The notes: generated by a model not told the origin, from the letters alone. 64,000 nt of DNA from Scytonema hofmannii PCC 7110 (GCF_000346485.2 NZ_KQ976354.1:11414197-11478196); one strand, 5' to 3'; counted from the first letter of the stretch, positions 1 through 8,276 are shown. Numbers and translations: made by a program.

Positions 1-687
1 CGATTTAGAGAGCAATTTTCCCGAATGCTGAAAGTACAACACAATTCAGAAGCCAATGAAGCTTTAGAATCCGAACTTAGAAAGGTTCGATTTGATTTAT
101 CAGAAGAAAACCTATGTATCCAATTATAAGAATATTTACAACAAGAAAGATGGGCAGAGGCTGATGAGGAAACAGCATTGATTTTTTATCAAGTAATGAT
201 ATTAAATGAATACAACAATTTTAAGGATCTATTTCAAAACTTTCCCTGTGAAACTCTTAACAACATCAATCAACTATGGCTAAAATACAGTAAGGGAAGA
301 TTTGGTTTCAGTGCTCATTTGAAGATATTAGAAGATGTGGAATTTTTTAAACTGGATTCGGGGATCGGAGTAAAAGTCCCTAGAAGTAGGGCAATATATC
401 CAAATAACTTGGATATAATTAAGGTAATACTAACAAATTATGTAAAACAAGTTGGATGGTTAGAAGTACCAAAACTACAGGGCGAGGAAGAACAACAAAG
501 CGAGAGCAAAAAAATCTACCCCTATTTATTATTGAATAGAGGAAATGTGGATGATGGATATAGTGGGGGATATTATGAAGGTTCAGAAAAATGGTTCTTG
601 GTGTGTAATAGTTGGAAAAACATTTCCGACTTCTGGGATGTTCTCTATTCTCTCGTGCAAAGACTTGTAGACTGTAACATAACGTAA
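1..687 (+). pseudogene. GUN4-domain protein, 5' partial, interrupted by in-frame stop
   Basis: An open frame enters from the left edge and reads to a TAA at 127-129. The same frame then continues uninterrupted to the TAA at 685-687. The part after the stop begins EYLQQERWAEADEET and contains NFPCETLNNINQLWLKYSKGRFGFS. These are hallmarks of the GUN4 fold, which binds porphyrins and, in GUN4 proper, activates Mg-chelatase; in cyanobacteria the domain also occurs in signalling proteins. The TAA falls just before the domain's first helix, where a charged codon would be expected, so a single substitution has probably split the gene. A downstream TTG at 178 would lack the domain's first helix. Pseudogene status is inferred; a sequencing error or readthrough is possible. 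The upstream part is too short to identify. Confidence 0.72.
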
Positions 688-834
688 GTTCAGCATTTCT
701 AAAGTTTTGTTAATCTAAGTACTTTTTAGAAAACATAGGCATTTCAACAATTTCAATACCTAGTCTAAACTCCAGTAAATAAGAATGTATCTTAATTGTT
801 TTATTTTATGCTGTGTTAGTTAATTTAGGAGATC

Positions 835-1383
835 CTATAGTTGCTCAATCCTACTTTGTAACTCAACAAGATCGGGATATTGATCGACATCTAGTTGATT
901 CAGCCCCCAATCAAAAAAAGCATTCAGAGAAATATAGCGAGATTCTCGTTGCTGCATAGCTTTTTGAATATCTTTGCCATGAAACCAAATCAAATATTGC
1001 TTCTGTGTCCAAAACTCCTCTTGAGCAAACTGTTGCTGATACACAGCAAGACTTGCTTCAAATATGTCCTGTGTCACCGTTCTCACAACTTCTTGAAACT
1101 GGTTAATTAATTCCACAGCTTGAATTCGACAATCTTGCAATAACAGTGAGTTTGGGAGTTTACCACTACCACCCGTCCATGTCGTCTTCAATTGCACTCG
1201 CGCTGCACTTAAAAGTAATAAATCAGCTAATGCCCATCTTACCGCTTGATAATCCCGCAAGCTCATTGCAGATTCTTCAATCCATGCTGAAATCGCCTCT
1301 ATTCCTGGAGAATTGCCATGTCCCCATCGAGAACAAACTCGTTTGCTTACCCTCACAGAAAATAACTTTTCCACTAACAACAC
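835..1383 (-). CDS. Hypothetical partner of upstream AAA ATPase
   Basis: A 182-residue protein I do not recognise. It starts with GTG six bases after the stop of the AAA ATPase at 1390-2448, so the two are almost certainly cotranscribed and possibly translationally coupled. It looks soluble and mainly helical, with many Gln, Leu and Trp residues (ARVQLKTTWTGG, QEEFWTQKQYLIWFHGKD). I see no HNH, TOPRIM or PD-(D/E)XK signature, and no signal peptide or membrane segment. Two-gene modules of a RecF/SMC-like ATPase and a small effector are common in bacterial defence loci, which is the only basis for suggesting such a role. Confidence 0.7.
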   Translation of the reverse strand: MLLVEKLFSVRVSKRVCSRWGHGNSPGIEAISAWIEESAMSLRDYQAVRWALADLLLLSAARVQLKTTWTGGSGKLPNSLLLQDCRIQAVELINQFQEVVRTVTQDIFEASLAVYQQQFAQEEFWTQKQYLIWFHGKDIQKAMQQRESRYISLNAFFDWGLNQLDVDQYPDLVELQSRIEQL

Positions 1384-1389
1384 TCACAC

Positions 1390-2448
1390 CTACACCTCTA
1401 GCCGAATAATATACGCATCAGGCACTAATTGCTCCACATAATCAGAATGGGTTGTAATGATAAACTGATTGTTTTTCCCTAACTTGGGTAAGGCTCTTAA
1501 CAAAGCCTGTTGCATGGGTGGATGTAAATGCAACTCAATTTCATCAATAAGAATCACAGAATTGTGAATATTCCAACTCGCAAAGTCCATTAACATTGGA
1601 AAGACAGCACGCTCACCCCCGGACATTTCAGAAATTTCATACTGATTTCTGCCATCATAGAGATAAAACCAAGGTTCGCTCAAAATATCATCTAAATTCT
1701 CTCGCGGAATGGGACCTAGAAAACTACGTTCTGGAAAGACGGTTTGATAAGCTCTTTCAATTTCTGCATATAAATCCTTTTGTCCATGAGGTCGTTGATG
1801 AATTTTACCCAATTCAATATCTTGATGAAATTGTCGCCATTTAGTCATGCGATCGCGCAACAAATCTTCTGTAATTTCCAACTGACGATTGGGATCTTCA
1901 CTCGTGAGACTGGTGGAAGTTCTCTGTTCTGTATACCAAAGAACTGTACCAACTTGCTCAAACACTTTCCATCCTTCATTTCGGCGCAATTGTTTGGCAT
2001 ATAATCGTCCTTTAAATTGAAACAATTGAGCAGTACTGTTAGCAACAACACCTTCCTTGTTCCATCTAAGAGTTACATTGTGCTCTTCACCTGGAGATGG
2101 CAAATCTCGCCCCATTTCTCGTAATTTGAAGTGAAAATTTCTAAAGGCTTGGAGTTCGCCAGACGAGAATTGTACCTGTACGGCTACCTCAGGCGTCATA
2201 CCTCCCCAATTAGAAGCGAGCAATTCATAGTTAAATCCCGCCCATTCCAAATCGGAGATGTTCTCTAAGCGTCCAGTCGCCGTACCTAAAGTGGCTGCAA
2301 TAGCTTGCAACAAACTTGTTTTCCCAGAACCATTCATTCCAACCAGGACAATCGTATCTCGTGCTAACCCAGTTTCTGGCTCAGTAAAATCAAATACATA
2401 ATCCTGAAATTTCTTAAAATACTTTAACTGAACGGATTGAACTTTCAT
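1390..2448 (-). CDS. AAA ATPase, RecF/SMC-like (AAA_21 type)
   Basis: A 352-residue ATPase. The N-terminus (MKVQSVQLKYFKKFQDYVFDF) is the usual first strand of RecF-like ATPases. Walker A GMNGSGKT lies at residues 37-44. An ABC-type signature (SGGERAVFPML) precedes Walker B VILIDEIELHLHP, followed by the switch histidine in ITTHSDY. There is no long coiled coil, so this is a compact member. Start ATG at 2448 has a GAG purine stretch upstream. It is followed after 6 bp by an unknown 182-residue protein, resembling ATPase-plus-effector pairs. Its biological role cannot be told from sequence. Confidence 0.88.
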   Translation of the reverse strand: MKVQSVQLKYFKKFQDYVFDFTEPETGLARDTIVLVGMNGSGKTSLLQAIAATLGTATGRLENISDLEWAGFNYELLASNWGGMTPEVAVQVQFSSGELQAFRNFHFKLREMGRDLPSPGEEHNVTLRWNKEGVVANSTAQLFQFKGRLYAKQLRRNEGWKVFEQVGTVLWYTEQRTSTSLTSEDPNRQLEITEDLLRDRMTKWRQFHQDIELGKIHQRPHGQKDLYAEIERAYQTVFPERSFLGPIPRENLDDILSEPWFYLYDGRNQYEISEMSGGERAVFPMLMDFASWNIHNSVILIDEIELHLHPPMQQALLRALPKLGKNNQFIITTHSDYVEQLVPDAYIIRLEV

Positions 2449-2509
2449 TTTGAAATCTCATTTAGGAGAAAAACAGCGCTCAACAGTTATAAATGTATCT
2501 TATATAAAA

Positions 2510-2929
2510 TTAGACACGAATCAAGCGTAAATATTCAATCAAGATACACATATCCATCACTACATTCATTCCCGCATCCAATGCTTTTTGTGCGGCTGCT
2601 TCATCCGATATACCGAGTTGCGCCCAGATTGTGTTGGCATTAATAGCGATCGCCTCAGTTACAATTTCACTTAAGTACTCAGAGCGGCGAAAGACGTTAA
2701 CAATATCTATATGTGATGGCACTTCTTTCAAAGAAGGATAACTGGGTTGACCATCAATTTCTTGAACTTGTGGGTTGACGGGGTAAACAATATAACCAAC
2801 CTTCCGTAAAAATTGGGCAATTTGGTAGCTAGTACGATTTGGTTTATCGGAGTGTCCGACAACAGCAATGACTTTCGCACTGGTCAACACGTCGCGTATT
2901 GCACTATCATTTGGTTTATTAAACGGCAT
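2510..2929 (-). CDS. CoA-binding domain protein (YccU family)
   Basis: About 139 residues with a Rossmann-like CoA-binding fold: KVIAVVGHSDKPNRTSYQIAQFL near the N-terminus, then YPVNPQVQEIDGQPSYPSL and a C-terminal NVVMDMCILIEYLRL. This matches the small YccU-type CoA-binding proteins, whose function is not well defined. I place the start at the ATG at 2927-2929 because AAAGGA sits about 9 nt before it. A longer reading from a TTG at 3001 lacks a good ribosome site and adds a basic, unconserved-looking extension. Transcribed alone. Confidence 0.88.
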   Translation of the reverse strand: MPFNKPNDSAIRDVLTSAKVIAVVGHSDKPNRTSYQIAQFLRKVGYIVYPVNPQVQEIDGQPSYPSLKEVPSHIDIVNVFRRSEYLSEIVTEAIAINANTIWAQLGISDEAAAQKALDAGMNVVMDMCILIEYLRLIRV

Positions 2930-3100
2930 TGTCGAGTGTCCTTTGAAAATGTTTTTTGAGTGACTACCTACACGCTTGAGCGTAAATGGTAGTTTTTTCA
3001 ACTCAACTAATAGTTTCTAAAAACCAATTATTAATAGTATAATAAAATTCGACTATAACTTTTACAAAATTACAATAATTGCTCAATTTCTCTAAAAATT

Positions 3101-3526
3101 ATGAATACTTTTTCGTACATAACTGGAGCAACAGTTGAACTTCAACAAGGTTTAATTATGTGGATAAGAAAAATCGAAGAGTATCTGAACCTCTACTACC
3201 AAGGAAATAAGGAAAATGCTAAAAATACTACGTTTTTCAACTGTATGGCGAAAGTAGAAGTACTTGATGAGCTTTTAATAAGCAGACGTGATGATTTTAG
3301 AGGCGTAAAAGATGCTCAAGGAATACTACAATCGGCGTGCATCATTGAAGTAGCACAAATCGACATTGATGACCAAAGTTATACAGGTTTGGCGATCGAA
3401 AGTCTCACCAATGCACCATGGAGTACAATTACCCATCCACAACCAGAAACCCGTTCGGGAAGTGCTACCTCGCTAATTGAAGAATCGTCACTGTATGAGG
3501 CTCAACCTCATACAGTGACGATATGA
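3101..3526 (+). CDS. Probable truncated GNAT acetyltransferase
   Basis: A 141-residue protein. The stretch RDDFRGVKDAQGILQSACIIEV, then LAIESLTNAPWSTI and GSATSLIEE resemble the central strands and acetyl-CoA loop of GNAT N-acetyltransferases. The expected C-terminal part (acyl-CoA helix, then a final strand around a GF motif) is missing. The last residues SSLYEAQPHTVTI are encoded by a perfect 16-bp inverted repeat at 3485-3521, so the gene seems cut short where that palindrome begins. GNAT assignment is moderate, truncation is inferred. Confidence 0.6.
   Translation: MNTFSYITGATVELQQGLIMWIRKIEEYLNLYYQGNKENAKNTTFFNCMAKVEVLDELLISRRDDFRGVKDAQGILQSACIIEVAQIDIDDQSYTGLAIESLTNAPWSTITHPQPETRSGSATSLIEESSLYEAQPHTVTI
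3485..3521. repeat. Perfect 16-bp palindrome at the end of the GNAT-like ORF
   Basis: TCGTCACTGTATGAGG (3485-3500), a 5-nt loop CTCAA, then the exact reverse complement (3506-3521). No T-run follows, so it is not a standard intrinsic terminator. It lies in frame inside the ORF and supplies its last codons and the stop context. Confidence 0.85.
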
Positions 3527-3584
3527 ATACTATCGAGCTTGTATATTAATAGTGCTTTTCCAGTAGCAGAGAAATAGAAAAAAT

Positions 3585-4262
3585 ATGCATGAAAATGAAG
3601 AACGAATCCTGAATTCATGGAACAAGAATGCTTTGTCTTGGACGCGGGTGATTCGTTCCCATCAAATTGAAAGCCGTGTTATTGTTACCAATTCAGCAAT
3701 ACTAGAAACTGTTACTGAGCTAAATCCAACAACTTTTTTAGACGTTGGATGTGGTGAAGGATGGTTGTGTCGCGCACTTTTTGCCAAGGGAATTGATGGG
3801 TGGGGAGTCGATGCTTCTTGCGCTCTGATTAAAGCAGCACGGGAATATGGCGATTCTCGCTTTCTTGTGAGTTCATACTCCGAATTGGAAGTACAAAAAT
3901 TCGGTAACATTGAACGTTTTTCTTGCTTTATTTGTAACTTCTCAATTCTCGGACAACGAGACTTAACTGATATCGCTGATGCCGGTCATCATCTTTTAGA
4001 GCCTCGCGGTCACATCATTGTTCAAACACTCCACCCGTTGACTGCTGGCGGTGGAACTGAAACAGCAGATGGCTGGCGGGAAACTTCGTGGTCAGAGATT
4101 GGCAATGAACCATTTCATCCCGCTCCTTGGTACTATCGTACTATGGAATCGTGGATTGAAGGATTTTGCAATCGCAATTACCGATTGCTGAATTTACGAG
4201 AAATGTACCATCCGGTAACCAACAAACCTGTCTCAATCATTTTTGTTTTTGAACAACAGTGA
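3585..4262 (+). CDS. Class I SAM-dependent methyltransferase
   Basis: 225 residues. Motif I is clear (TTFLDVGCGEGWLCRALFAKGIDGWGVDAS), with the acidic end of strand 2 in GVDAS and a motif IV-like FSCFICNFSILG. A small Methyltransf_11/25-like domain with a helical N-terminal cap (ILNSWNKNALSWTRVIRSHQIESR). Substrate cannot be inferred. The gene starts 58 bp after the GNAT-like ORF; the two may be cotranscribed. Confidence 0.88.
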   Translation: MHENEERILNSWNKNALSWTRVIRSHQIESRVIVTNSAILETVTELNPTTFLDVGCGEGWLCRALFAKGIDGWGVDASCALIKAAREYGDSRFLVSSYSELEVQKFGNIERFSCFICNFSILGQRDLTDIADAGHHLLEPRGHIIVQTLHPLTAGGGTETADGWRETSWSEIGNEPFHPAPWYYRTMESWIEGFCNRNYRLLNLREMYHPVTNKPVSIIFVFEQQ

Positions 4263-4362
4263 AGTGCTTCGGTCTGCAATTCAGTTGTTTCTAAGCTAAC
4301 AACATTGCAGCAATATTAAGTGAAAAACTCCTAAAGAAAAATTCGCTACTTGTCGGCGCTAG

Positions 4363-4659
4363 CTACGTATAGACAAGTTCATAAACATAGGACTTATCTC
4401 CCTTTCGACTGACCCAGATACCAGCAGGTGGAACGGAACTTTCTTGCTGCTCCACGGTAACTTCCCAAGGAATTCCAACAATTTCAAGCTCTGCGTCAAC
4501 GCATACCCAACCGCGTCCATTAACTAGAGTTACCCAAATGTCGAGGTCTTCACGTTTCCATGCTAATTGACCTTGGAATGGTTCGCAAGAACTGTAGCGA
4601 TACACAACATCGTCAAGAAGGCGTCTAAGCTCAAAGCTTCTACGATTATTCATAGACAT
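4363..4659 (-). CDS. Hypothetical protein, 98 aa
   Basis: No recognised family. The product has a charged helical N-terminus (NNRRSFELRRLLDDVVYRY), then Trp-rich strands (QLAWKREDLDIWVTLVNGRGWVCVD), suggesting a small alpha/beta domain. No signal peptide or membrane segment. Convergent with the methyltransferase gene. Coding character looks real, with GCTAGC and typical codon use, but the ribosome site is weak and the start could be the second ATG two codons later. Confidence 0.6.
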   Translation of the reverse strand: MSMNNRRSFELRRLLDDVVYRYSSCEPFQGQLAWKREDLDIWVTLVNGRGWVCVDAELEIVGIPWEVTVEQQESSVPPAGIWVSRKGDKSYVYELVYT

Positions 4660-4836
4660 TTATATACTTCAAACCGTTGTTAAGAAATTATTCATTAATA
4701 CTCTGTTAAGTTAATTGATATTAACTAGTAATGCACCATCTATTAAAAGTATCATATTTTTAGTGAAATAGTATAAGCGCTTAATAATCACCGGATGAGT
4801 GTTAATAGTTCAAAACGACATGGGATGTAGGTTAGA

Positions 4837-5043
4837 ATGGTCAGTAAAATTGAGAGAAAAATGATTAAGCCTAAAAATGTAGTATATCGCGGACACGCAA
4901 TAGCAAAAGTCGGTCATGGTAAAAGAGCCGTATTTAGAACAACTATTAATGAAAAAGAGTGGTCTGCTATCACTGAATCAGAAGTTAAAACAGCCATTGA
5001 TGTTTGGATTGATGAAGGAGTGGAGCCGGAACGGGATAACTAA
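4837..5043 (+). CDS. Small hypothetical protein, 68 aa
   Basis: Basic small protein (VVYRGHAIAKVGHGKRAVFRTTINEKEW) with an acidic C-terminus (WIDEGVEPERDN). I do not recognise a family. A purine-rich GGATGTAGG precedes the ATG. It ends 41 bp before the target duplication of the IS66-type insertion at 5093. Confidence 0.5.
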   Translation: MVSKIERKMIKPKNVVYRGHAIAKVGHGKRAVFRTTINEKEWSAITESEVKTAIDVWIDEGVEPERDN

Positions 5044-5092
5044 GAAGAGCCAAGCGAGAGTTGATTTTCTAGGAAGCCAAACCAACTTGTTA

Positions 5093-5161
5093 GTAAGGAT
5101 TCAGGTGTAAAAAAAGAGGCAAGCAGGGGGAGCAGGGGATGCAGGGGACGCAGGGGGAGAT
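5093..5161. repeat. Left inverted repeat of IS66-type element
   Basis: Begins GTAAGGATTCAGGTGTAAA and continues through GAGGCAAGC into a G-rich run of GCAGGGGAT-type units. It is the near-perfect reverse complement of 7145-7212, with a few substitutions and one length difference in the A-run. Confidence 0.9.
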
Positions 5162-5257
5162 GAATGATTCATCAGCATTGGAGATGGATGAATAATCGTC
5201 AAGATTCAGATCAGGGGGTATTGACAAGTGTGACATAGAAGGGGGAGCATCAGAGGT

Positions 5258-6761
5258 ATGGAAAAAAACCAGCCGCCAAAAATAGACAGTAATATGTTGA
5301 AACAGTTGGGGACAACGCAGCTGGTAGAGATAATTGTTGAGCAAGCGAAAGCTATAGAGCAGCTAAAATCCAGAGTCATAAAACTGGAACAGGAAATAGA
5401 GAAACTGAAAGTTAGTAGAGATTTAGATAGCACAATATCATCGAAACCCCCGTCAGGAGACATCCTCAAAAAAACCGAAAACAAACAAGTTGATAAATCC
5501 GTTGAAAGCGAGACAGCGAAACGGAAACCAGGAGGACAACCAGGGCATCCGGGAAAAACGAGAAAGGGATTTGGGAGAGTCGATAGATTTGAGATATTAC
5601 GACCACTTGAGTGTAGATGTTGTGGGCAAAGGGAATTCGGTAGCCAACCCATAAAAATAGAAACACAACAAGTAGCACAGCTAGTGGAACGGCCAATTGA
5701 AATAGTAGAATATCAAAGATATACGTGCATTTGCACCATATGTGGTGAAACTCAAACAGCAGACTGGTCACCAGAGATAGTACCAGGACAAGATATTGGA
5801 ATCAGACTGCAAGCTTTTTTGGGATGGATAAATAATTACGGGCATTTACCTTACTCTAAACAACAAGAACTATTGTGGGAGCTCGGTGAAATAGAAATCG
5901 GGGTGGGAACCTTAGTAGCCACGAATGAACGAATAGATGGAGCAGTGGCTCAAAGTATTGACTTGCGTGAAACTTTGGATAAAGCAAACTCAGCCAAATA
6001 TCCATTCGGATGAAACGCCTTGGGTAGTCAAAGGAGTAAAAGAATGGTTGTGGATTTTTGCCAATACTGATGCATGCTCTGTTTCATGCTGCTGATACAC
6101 GTTCTCGAAGCGAATTAGAATCTGTTTTGGGTTCAAACTATGATGGTGTACTGAGTTCTGATGACTATAGTGCATATAATGGTTATCCGGTGAAAGCTCA
6201 ACAGAAATGTGAGCGCACATTTACGCCGTCATTTCAAAAAGCTCGTCCAACTTCCCGGTTTACATAACCAAGACATTGGCACAAAATTTATCGAACTGAT
6301 AGACGAAGCCTTTAAACACTATGCTTTATTCCAACAAAGCCAAAACACTGATGAATTTTTGAGTTGGGCTAACGAGTTTCGACGTATAGTTGAATCTTCG
6401 ATTGATTTGTGGATTGATAAAGCTGGAGGGGAAGCCGGGAAACTTTTACGCTCCTTACAAAATAAATCTCATCAATGGTGGTATTTCTTAAACCATCCGG
6501 AGATCCCGCCTGATAATAATTTAGCACCAACGTTCGTTACGTTTAGCAGTCACAAAAAGAAAAGTTAGTGGCGGTTCCCGTTCTATGGAGCGGTTTCAAG
6601 ATACCGCCAATTTATTGACAGTGATACAAACGTGCCGTCGTCAAGGACGTAAGTCAATTGAATTTTTTATTCAAGCTATAAAAGCGATGTTTAACCCAGT
6701 CGTGCAGACCCCTTCATTAATTCCTCAAGTTTACATCTCAATCCTTTCGGCAAAACAATGA
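5258..6761 (+). pseudogene. IS66-family transposase, multiply frameshifted
   Basis: The reading frame starts MEKNQPPKIDSNMLKQLG, followed by a leucine-zipper-like coiled coil (residues 25-50) and SSKPPSGD, the typical IS66 N-terminus. A CRCCGQ...CTICGETQ zinc-binding region comes next. The catalytic part is spread over other frames: HSDETPWVVKGVKEWLW, SDDYSAYNGYPVKAQQKC and AHLRRHFKKL, ending with SMERFQDTANLLTVIQTCRRQGR. Frame changes lie near 5990-6010, 6070-6085, 6205-6225 and 6525-6540. The last frame stops at 6759-6761. Not functional as sequenced. Confidence 0.9.
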
Positions 6762-7145
6762 CTAAAGAAGCCATCAAAGACCATCAAGACTTAGGTATTT
6801 ATAAAATAGCTTTTGAAGTAGCAATGAGCATTTTTGAGATCTCAAAGACATTTCCTGTGGAGGAACGATATTCTTTAACCGACCAAATTCGTCGTGCTTC
6901 ACGTTCTGTGTGTGCCAACATGGCAGAAGCTTGGCGCAAACGTCGTTATGAAGCAGCATTTGTTGCGTTCATTGAATGACTGTGAAGCCGAAGCGGCTGA
7001 AACTCAGACTTGGATTAAATTTGCTGTTAAATGCAATTATATGGATGTGGAAACCGGACGAGAACTTTCTGGACGTTACAATCAAGTTTTATCTGGTCTT
7101 GTCAATATGATTAATAATCCATCCCCTTGGTTAATAAATCATTAA
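6758..7145 (+). pseudogene. Four-helix-bundle protein (S23/IVP family), frameshifted passenger
   Basis: MTKEAIKDHQDLGIYKIAFEVAMSIFEISKTFP then YSLTDQIRRASRSVCANMAEAWRKRRYEAAFVA matches the small four-helix-bundle family known from 23S rRNA intervening sequences. Frame shifts near 6960, after which LNDCEAEAAETQTWIKFAVKCNYM gives the last two helices in another frame. The ATG overlaps the transposase stop as ATGA, and the coding region ends at the first base of the right inverted repeat, so the gene is an internal part of the insertion element. Confidence 0.85.
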
Positions 7146-7212
7146 TCTCCCCCTGCATCCCCTGCATCCCCTGCTCCCCCTGCTTGCCTCTTTTTCATAC
7201 CTGAATTCTTAC
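7145..7212. repeat. Right inverted repeat of IS66-type element
   Basis: Ends ACCTGAATTCTTAC and is the inverted match of 5093-5161, including the G-rich tandem core. It is followed immediately by the second ACTTGTTA target copy at 7213-7220. Confidence 0.9.
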
Positions 7213-7301
7213 ACTTGTTATTTCATGCGATCGCTCAGTTAAGCGAGTTCTTTTACGTTTAAGAAATACGGACAGTCAGAAAAATTAAGGCAACTCGTTT
7301 C

Positions 7302-7631
7302 ATGTTAAGGTACAACGGTTTATATGTTACATATCATGAAGATGAAGAATCCAGAGCTTTATACATGAGTTGCTTGAGGTTTTATCGCGATGGAACGGTT
7401 ATCTCCTGTGCAACTTATGGAGAACCAGAAGAAATTGTTAAGTGGTTTAACAAAAGCAATCCGAATATAGCCTTAGGGAATTATAAAGTGCATGGCGAGC
7501 GCATAGAATTTTCAATAAACTATGAGTTTAACTTTGAGTGCAGTTGCTTGGAAAATGGTCAAGAAAAGCGTTGGACGGAGTTAGACGTAACTGTAACTAG
7601 ACCCAAAATTTGTCTGGGTCTGGAAGCATAA
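7302..7631 (+). CDS. Hypothetical protein, 109 aa, possibly 3'-truncated
   Basis: A soluble, probably beta-rich protein (MLRYNGLYVTYHEDEESRALYMSCLRFYRDGTVISC) that I do not recognise. An AAGG stretch lies about 12 nt before the ATG. The last codons (Glu-Ala-stop) are read from GGAAGCATAA, the start of an 18-bp repeat characteristic of the neighbouring Tn7-like element. The natural C-terminus may have been lost when that element inserted. Confidence 0.6.
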   Translation: MLRYNGLYVTYHEDEESRALYMSCLRFYRDGTVISCATYGEPEEIVKWFNKSNPNIALGNYKVHGERIEFSINYEFNFECSCLENGQEKRWTELDVTVTRPKICLGLEA

Positions 7632-7744
7632 CTGAGTCTTTAAATGTCTAAAACCCTTATCATTACGTTGCTGCTTCGTTCTCAATTGCTAACCTTAGAA
7701 GGATAACTTGTCCTTAAATGCAAAATGGAACCATAAAGAGTCCG
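7622..7744 (+). repeat. Left cluster of 18-bp Tn7-like end repeats (3 copies)
   Basis: Copies at 7622-7639 (GGAAGCATAACTGAGTCT), 7698-7714 (GAAGGATAACTTGTCCT) and 7727-7744 (GGAACCATAAAGAGTCCG), all in direct orientation. They match the better conserved right-end copies at 13-16 of about 17 positions. Probably transposase-binding sites; inferred from arrangement. Confidence 0.7.
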
Positions 7745-7948
7745 CAAGTGCAAAGATTTTTTCCTTATTCAGTGATGCCTAAGTTTCTTTTAAGACAAAG
7801 TACTGACTGGCATAGAAAAGGCATATGTTAAGGTTTTATCCTGGTCATCAAAAATTTTCACGCATTTTTACAGAAATTTACAATCAAAAACGGGTAATTG
7901 ATGAGCAAAGAAGGTTAAGGAAAGATTATGTAAAAATCGGGAAGGTTT

Positions 7949-8134
7949 TTACTGCTCTGGGAAAGTGCGTATTGATGACTTTTGAGGAAATTCCCCATTG
8001 TGTTTGGCTAATTTGATGGACATTTCAATCAGAAACGCTGCAAGATTGGCAGTGGGGCGTCCTTGAAATTCAGCCCACGCTTCTAAATCCTCTAAAACAC
8101 TGTCGGGCAAAGTAACGTTAATTCTTTTACTCAC
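7949..8134 (-). CDS. Ribbon-helix-helix (CopG-like) DNA-binding protein
   Basis: 61 residues: SKRINVTLPDSVLEDLEAWAEFQGRPTANLAAFLIEMSIK is a clear ribbon-helix-helix fold (strand, then two helices with a G-R-P turn). GTG start at 8134. It is divergent from the TniB gene, and two CAGTTTAYCAG motifs sit between them, overlapping or next to its start. By analogy with small repressors next to other Tn7-like and CRISPR-associated transposons, it may regulate itself and the transposition genes; that role is inferred. Confidence 0.85.
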   Translation of the reverse strand: MSKRINVTLPDSVLEDLEAWAEFQGRPTANLAAFLIEMSIKLAKHNGEFPQKSSIRTFPEQ

Positions 8135-8139
8135 GTTAT

Positions 8140-8183
8140 CAGTTTACCAGTATCTATAAATCAACTGCTGACCAGTTTATCAG
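8140..8183. promoter_or_regulatory. Two candidate operator motifs CAGTTTAYCAG
   Basis: CAGTTTACCAG at 8140-8150 and CAGTTTATCAG at 8173-8183 are direct repeats with 33-bp centre spacing, three helical turns. They lie between the divergent ribbon-helix-helix and TniB genes. Proteins of this family often bind repeated short sites at their own promoter. Confidence 0.5.
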
Positions 8184-8276
8184 CAAGGTTAACTTTATAT
8201 AAGTTACATCATATTTACATCAGATTCTCAAAAAGCCTCGTTACATGAAAAACTGGCTGACTATGATTCATATACA

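Larger units (their letters stand above)
5093..7212 (+). mobile_element. IS66-family insertion sequence with passenger gene, decayed
   Basis: A 2120-bp unit starting GTAAGGATTCAGG and ending as the inverted CCTGAATTCTTAC. GTAA-type termini are typical of IS66. An exact 8-bp direct repeat ACTTGTTA lies on both sides (5085-5092 and 7213-7220), the target-site size known for IS66. Inside are an IS66 transposase reading frame with about four frameshifts and a four-helix-bundle gene that overlaps the transposase stop by ATGA and is itself frameshifted. The ends are unusually long inverted repeats (about 68 bp) containing a G-rich short tandem repeat. The element is therefore bounded and recognisable but probably immobile on its own. 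Confidence 0.9.

Noticed and set aside
835..2448. Septu (PtuA/PtuB) defence system
   Set aside because: The second protein has no HNH motif, so only the ATPase half would fit.
2510..3001. Longer form of the CoA-binding protein
   Set aside because: The TTG at 3001 has no ribosome site, while the ATG at 2929 has AAAGGA at good spacing.
3485..3521. Rho-independent terminator
   Set aside because: The stem is perfect but lies inside the reading frame and lacks a following T-run.
7825..8016. A 63-codon plus-strand frame between the left end repeats and tniB as a TnsB remnant
   Set aside because: No similarity to an integrase core that I can see, and it overlaps the convincing ribbon-helix-helix gene on the other strand.
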